Shown one piece after another: positions 62,952 through 64,000 of a stretch of 64,000 nucleotides of DNA. Position 1 is the first letter of the stretch; each line of letters opens with the position of its first letter. The translations under genes were made by a program, and so were the position numbers. Below the pieces are notes generated by a model. That model made no database searches. It was not told the origin of the DNA and worked only from the letters and a program-made list of their open reading frames with translations. Origin of the DNA: Salmonella enterica subsp. arizonae (lineage in GTDB: Bacteria; Pseudomonadota; Gammaproteobacteria; Enterobacterales; Enterobacteriaceae); contig NZ_VXJW01000005.1 of NCBI RefSeq assembly GCF_008692845.1, positions 186,001 through 250,000 on the forward strand. The letters are read 5' to 3'.

Positions 62952-64000
62952 ATGTCAGAACGTTTCCCAAATGACGTGGATCCGATCGAAACTCGCGACT
63001 GGCTACAGGCGATCGAATCGGTCATCCGTGAAGAAGGTGTTGAGCGCGCTCAGTATCTGATTGACCAACTGCTTTCTGAAGCTCGCAAAGGCGGCGTGAA
63101 AGTAGCGGCAGGTGCAGGGGCCAGCAATTACATTAACACTATTGCCGTTGAAGACGAACCGGAATACCCGGGCAATCTGGAGCTGGAACGTCGTATTCGT
63201 TCTGCTATCCGCTGGAACGCCATCATGACCGTGCTGCGCGCGTCTAAAAAAGATCTTGAGTTGGGCGGCCACATGGCTTCCTTCCAGTCTTCCGCCACGA
63301 TCTATGATGTCTGTTTCAACCATTTCTTCCGTGCGCGCAACGAACAGGATGGCGGCGACCTGGTGTACTTCCAGGGCCACATCTCTCCGGGCGTATACGC
63401 TCGCGCGTTCCTGGAAGGCCGTCTGACTGAAGAGCAGATGGACAACTTCCGTCAGGAAGTTCACGGCAATGGCCTCTCTTCCTACCCACACCCGAAACTG
63501 ATGCCGGAATTCTGGCAGTTCCCGACCGTCTCGATGGGGCTGGGTCCCATTGGTGCAATCTATCAGGCGAAGTTCCTGAAATATCTGGAACACCGCGGCC
63601 TGAAAGACACTTCTAAACAGACCGTTTACGCCTTCCTGGGCGACGGCGAGATGGACGAGCCGGAATCCAAAGGCGCTATCACCATCGCCACCCGTGAAAA
63701 ACTGGACAACCTGGTCTTTGTCATCAACTGTAACCTGCAACGTCTTGACGGCCCGGTCACCGGTAACGGCAAAATTGTTAACGAACTGGAAGGCATCTTT
63801 GAAGGCGCTGGCTGGAACGTTATCAAGGTGATGTGGGGCGGCCGTTGGGATGAGCTGCTGCGCAAAGATACCAGCGGTAAGCTTATCCAACTGATGAACG
63901 AAACCGTTGATGGCGACTACCAGACCTTCAAATCCAAAGACGGCGCTTACGTGCGTGAGCACTTCTTCGGCAAATATCCGGAAACTGCCGCGCTGGTTGC
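62952..64000 (+). CDS. aceE: Pyruvate dehydrogenase E1 component (5' part)
   Basis: AceE is the ThDP-dependent E1 subunit that decarboxylates pyruvate in the pyruvate dehydrogenase complex. The window contains the first 349 codons; the gene runs off the right edge (family length about 887). MSERFPNDVDPIETRDWLQA starts at ATG 62952. The ThDP-magnesium motif LGDGEMDEPESKG...VINCN (about 228-260) is intact. Confidence 0.97.
   Translation, partial: MSERFPNDVDPIETRDWLQAIESVIREEGVERAQYLIDQLLSEARKGGVKVAAGAGASNYINTIAVEDEPEYPGNLELERRIRSAIRWNAIMTVLRASKKDLELGGHMASFQSSATIYDVCFNHFFRARNEQDGGDLVYFQGHISPGVYARAFLEGRLTEEQMDNFRQEVHGNGLSSYPHPKLMPEFWQFPTVSMGLGPIGAIYQAKFLKYLEHRGLKDTSKQTVYAFLGDGEMDEPESKGAITIATREKLDNLVFVINCNLQRLDGPVTGNGKIVNELEGIFEGAGWNVIKVMWGGRWDELLRKDTSGKLIQLMNETVDGDYQTFKSKDGAYVREHFFGKYPETAALV

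Noticed and set aside
63003-63962. Long minus-strand ORF (319 codons) inside aceE
   Set aside because: Complete antisense shadow of a strongly conserved gene with biased codon use.

Overview
The window is chromosomal DNA of an enteric gamma-proteobacterium, almost certainly Salmonella enterica. Gene order and protein sequences follow the E. coli K-12 '2-minute' region from araD to aceE nearly gene for gene. The protein variants, an arabinofuranosidase/transporter pair beside ampE and several AT-rich additions are not E. coli-like. I assign no serovar. The assignment rests on recalled family sequences, not on a search.

Layout: (1) 0.3-0.7 kb, an AT-rich unknown gene; 0.7-5.9 kb, araBAD (minus) with its operator region and araC (plus). 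(2) 6.0-13.4 kb, yabI, the thiBPQ thiamine transporter behind a TPP riboswitch, and the sugar-phosphate stress genes sgrR / sgrS-sgrT / setA. (3) 13.6-22.6 kb, leuLABCD (minus), leuO broken by an amber codon, and ilvIH. (4) 22.8-42.4 kb, cra and then the division and cell wall (dcw) cluster mraZ-rsmH-ftsL-ftsI-murE-murF-mraY-murD-ftsW-murG-murC-ddlB-ftsQ-ftsA-ftsZ-lpxC. (5) 42.4-44.8 kb, an AT-rich island with a 496-residue unknown protein carrying three exact-length 25-residue repeats and a glycine-rich hydrophobic segment. (6) 44.8-57.5 kb, secM-secA, mutT, remnants of an aldo/keto reductase and a LysR regulator, yacG-zapD-coaE, guaC, hofC-hofB-ppdD, nadC, ampD-ampE. (7) 57.5-64 kb, a GH43 arabinofuranosidase and GPH-family symporter, aroP, pdhR and the start of aceE, which runs off the window.

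The most striking observation is a complete 127-bp ERIC element inserted, with TA duplication, inside the 5' end of the essential gene ftsI. Removing 125 bp restores an in-frame 588-residue FtsI. As the sequence stands, the native start opens a 46-codon leader ORF whose TGA overlaps (ATGA) a new ATG supplied by the ERIC, which would make FtsI synthesis dependent on ERIC-borne signals. A second, internally deleted ERIC lies between murG and murC. Other points are the leuO Q91 amber allele, the orphan repeat protein, and the AKR/LysR gene graves between mutT and yacG.

Functionally the window joins arabinose use (araBAD-C plus the GH43/GPH pair, which could release arabinose from imported oligosaccharides), branched-chain amino acid synthesis, thiamine uptake, peptidoglycan synthesis and septation, protein export, and entry to the TCA cycle under PdhR.
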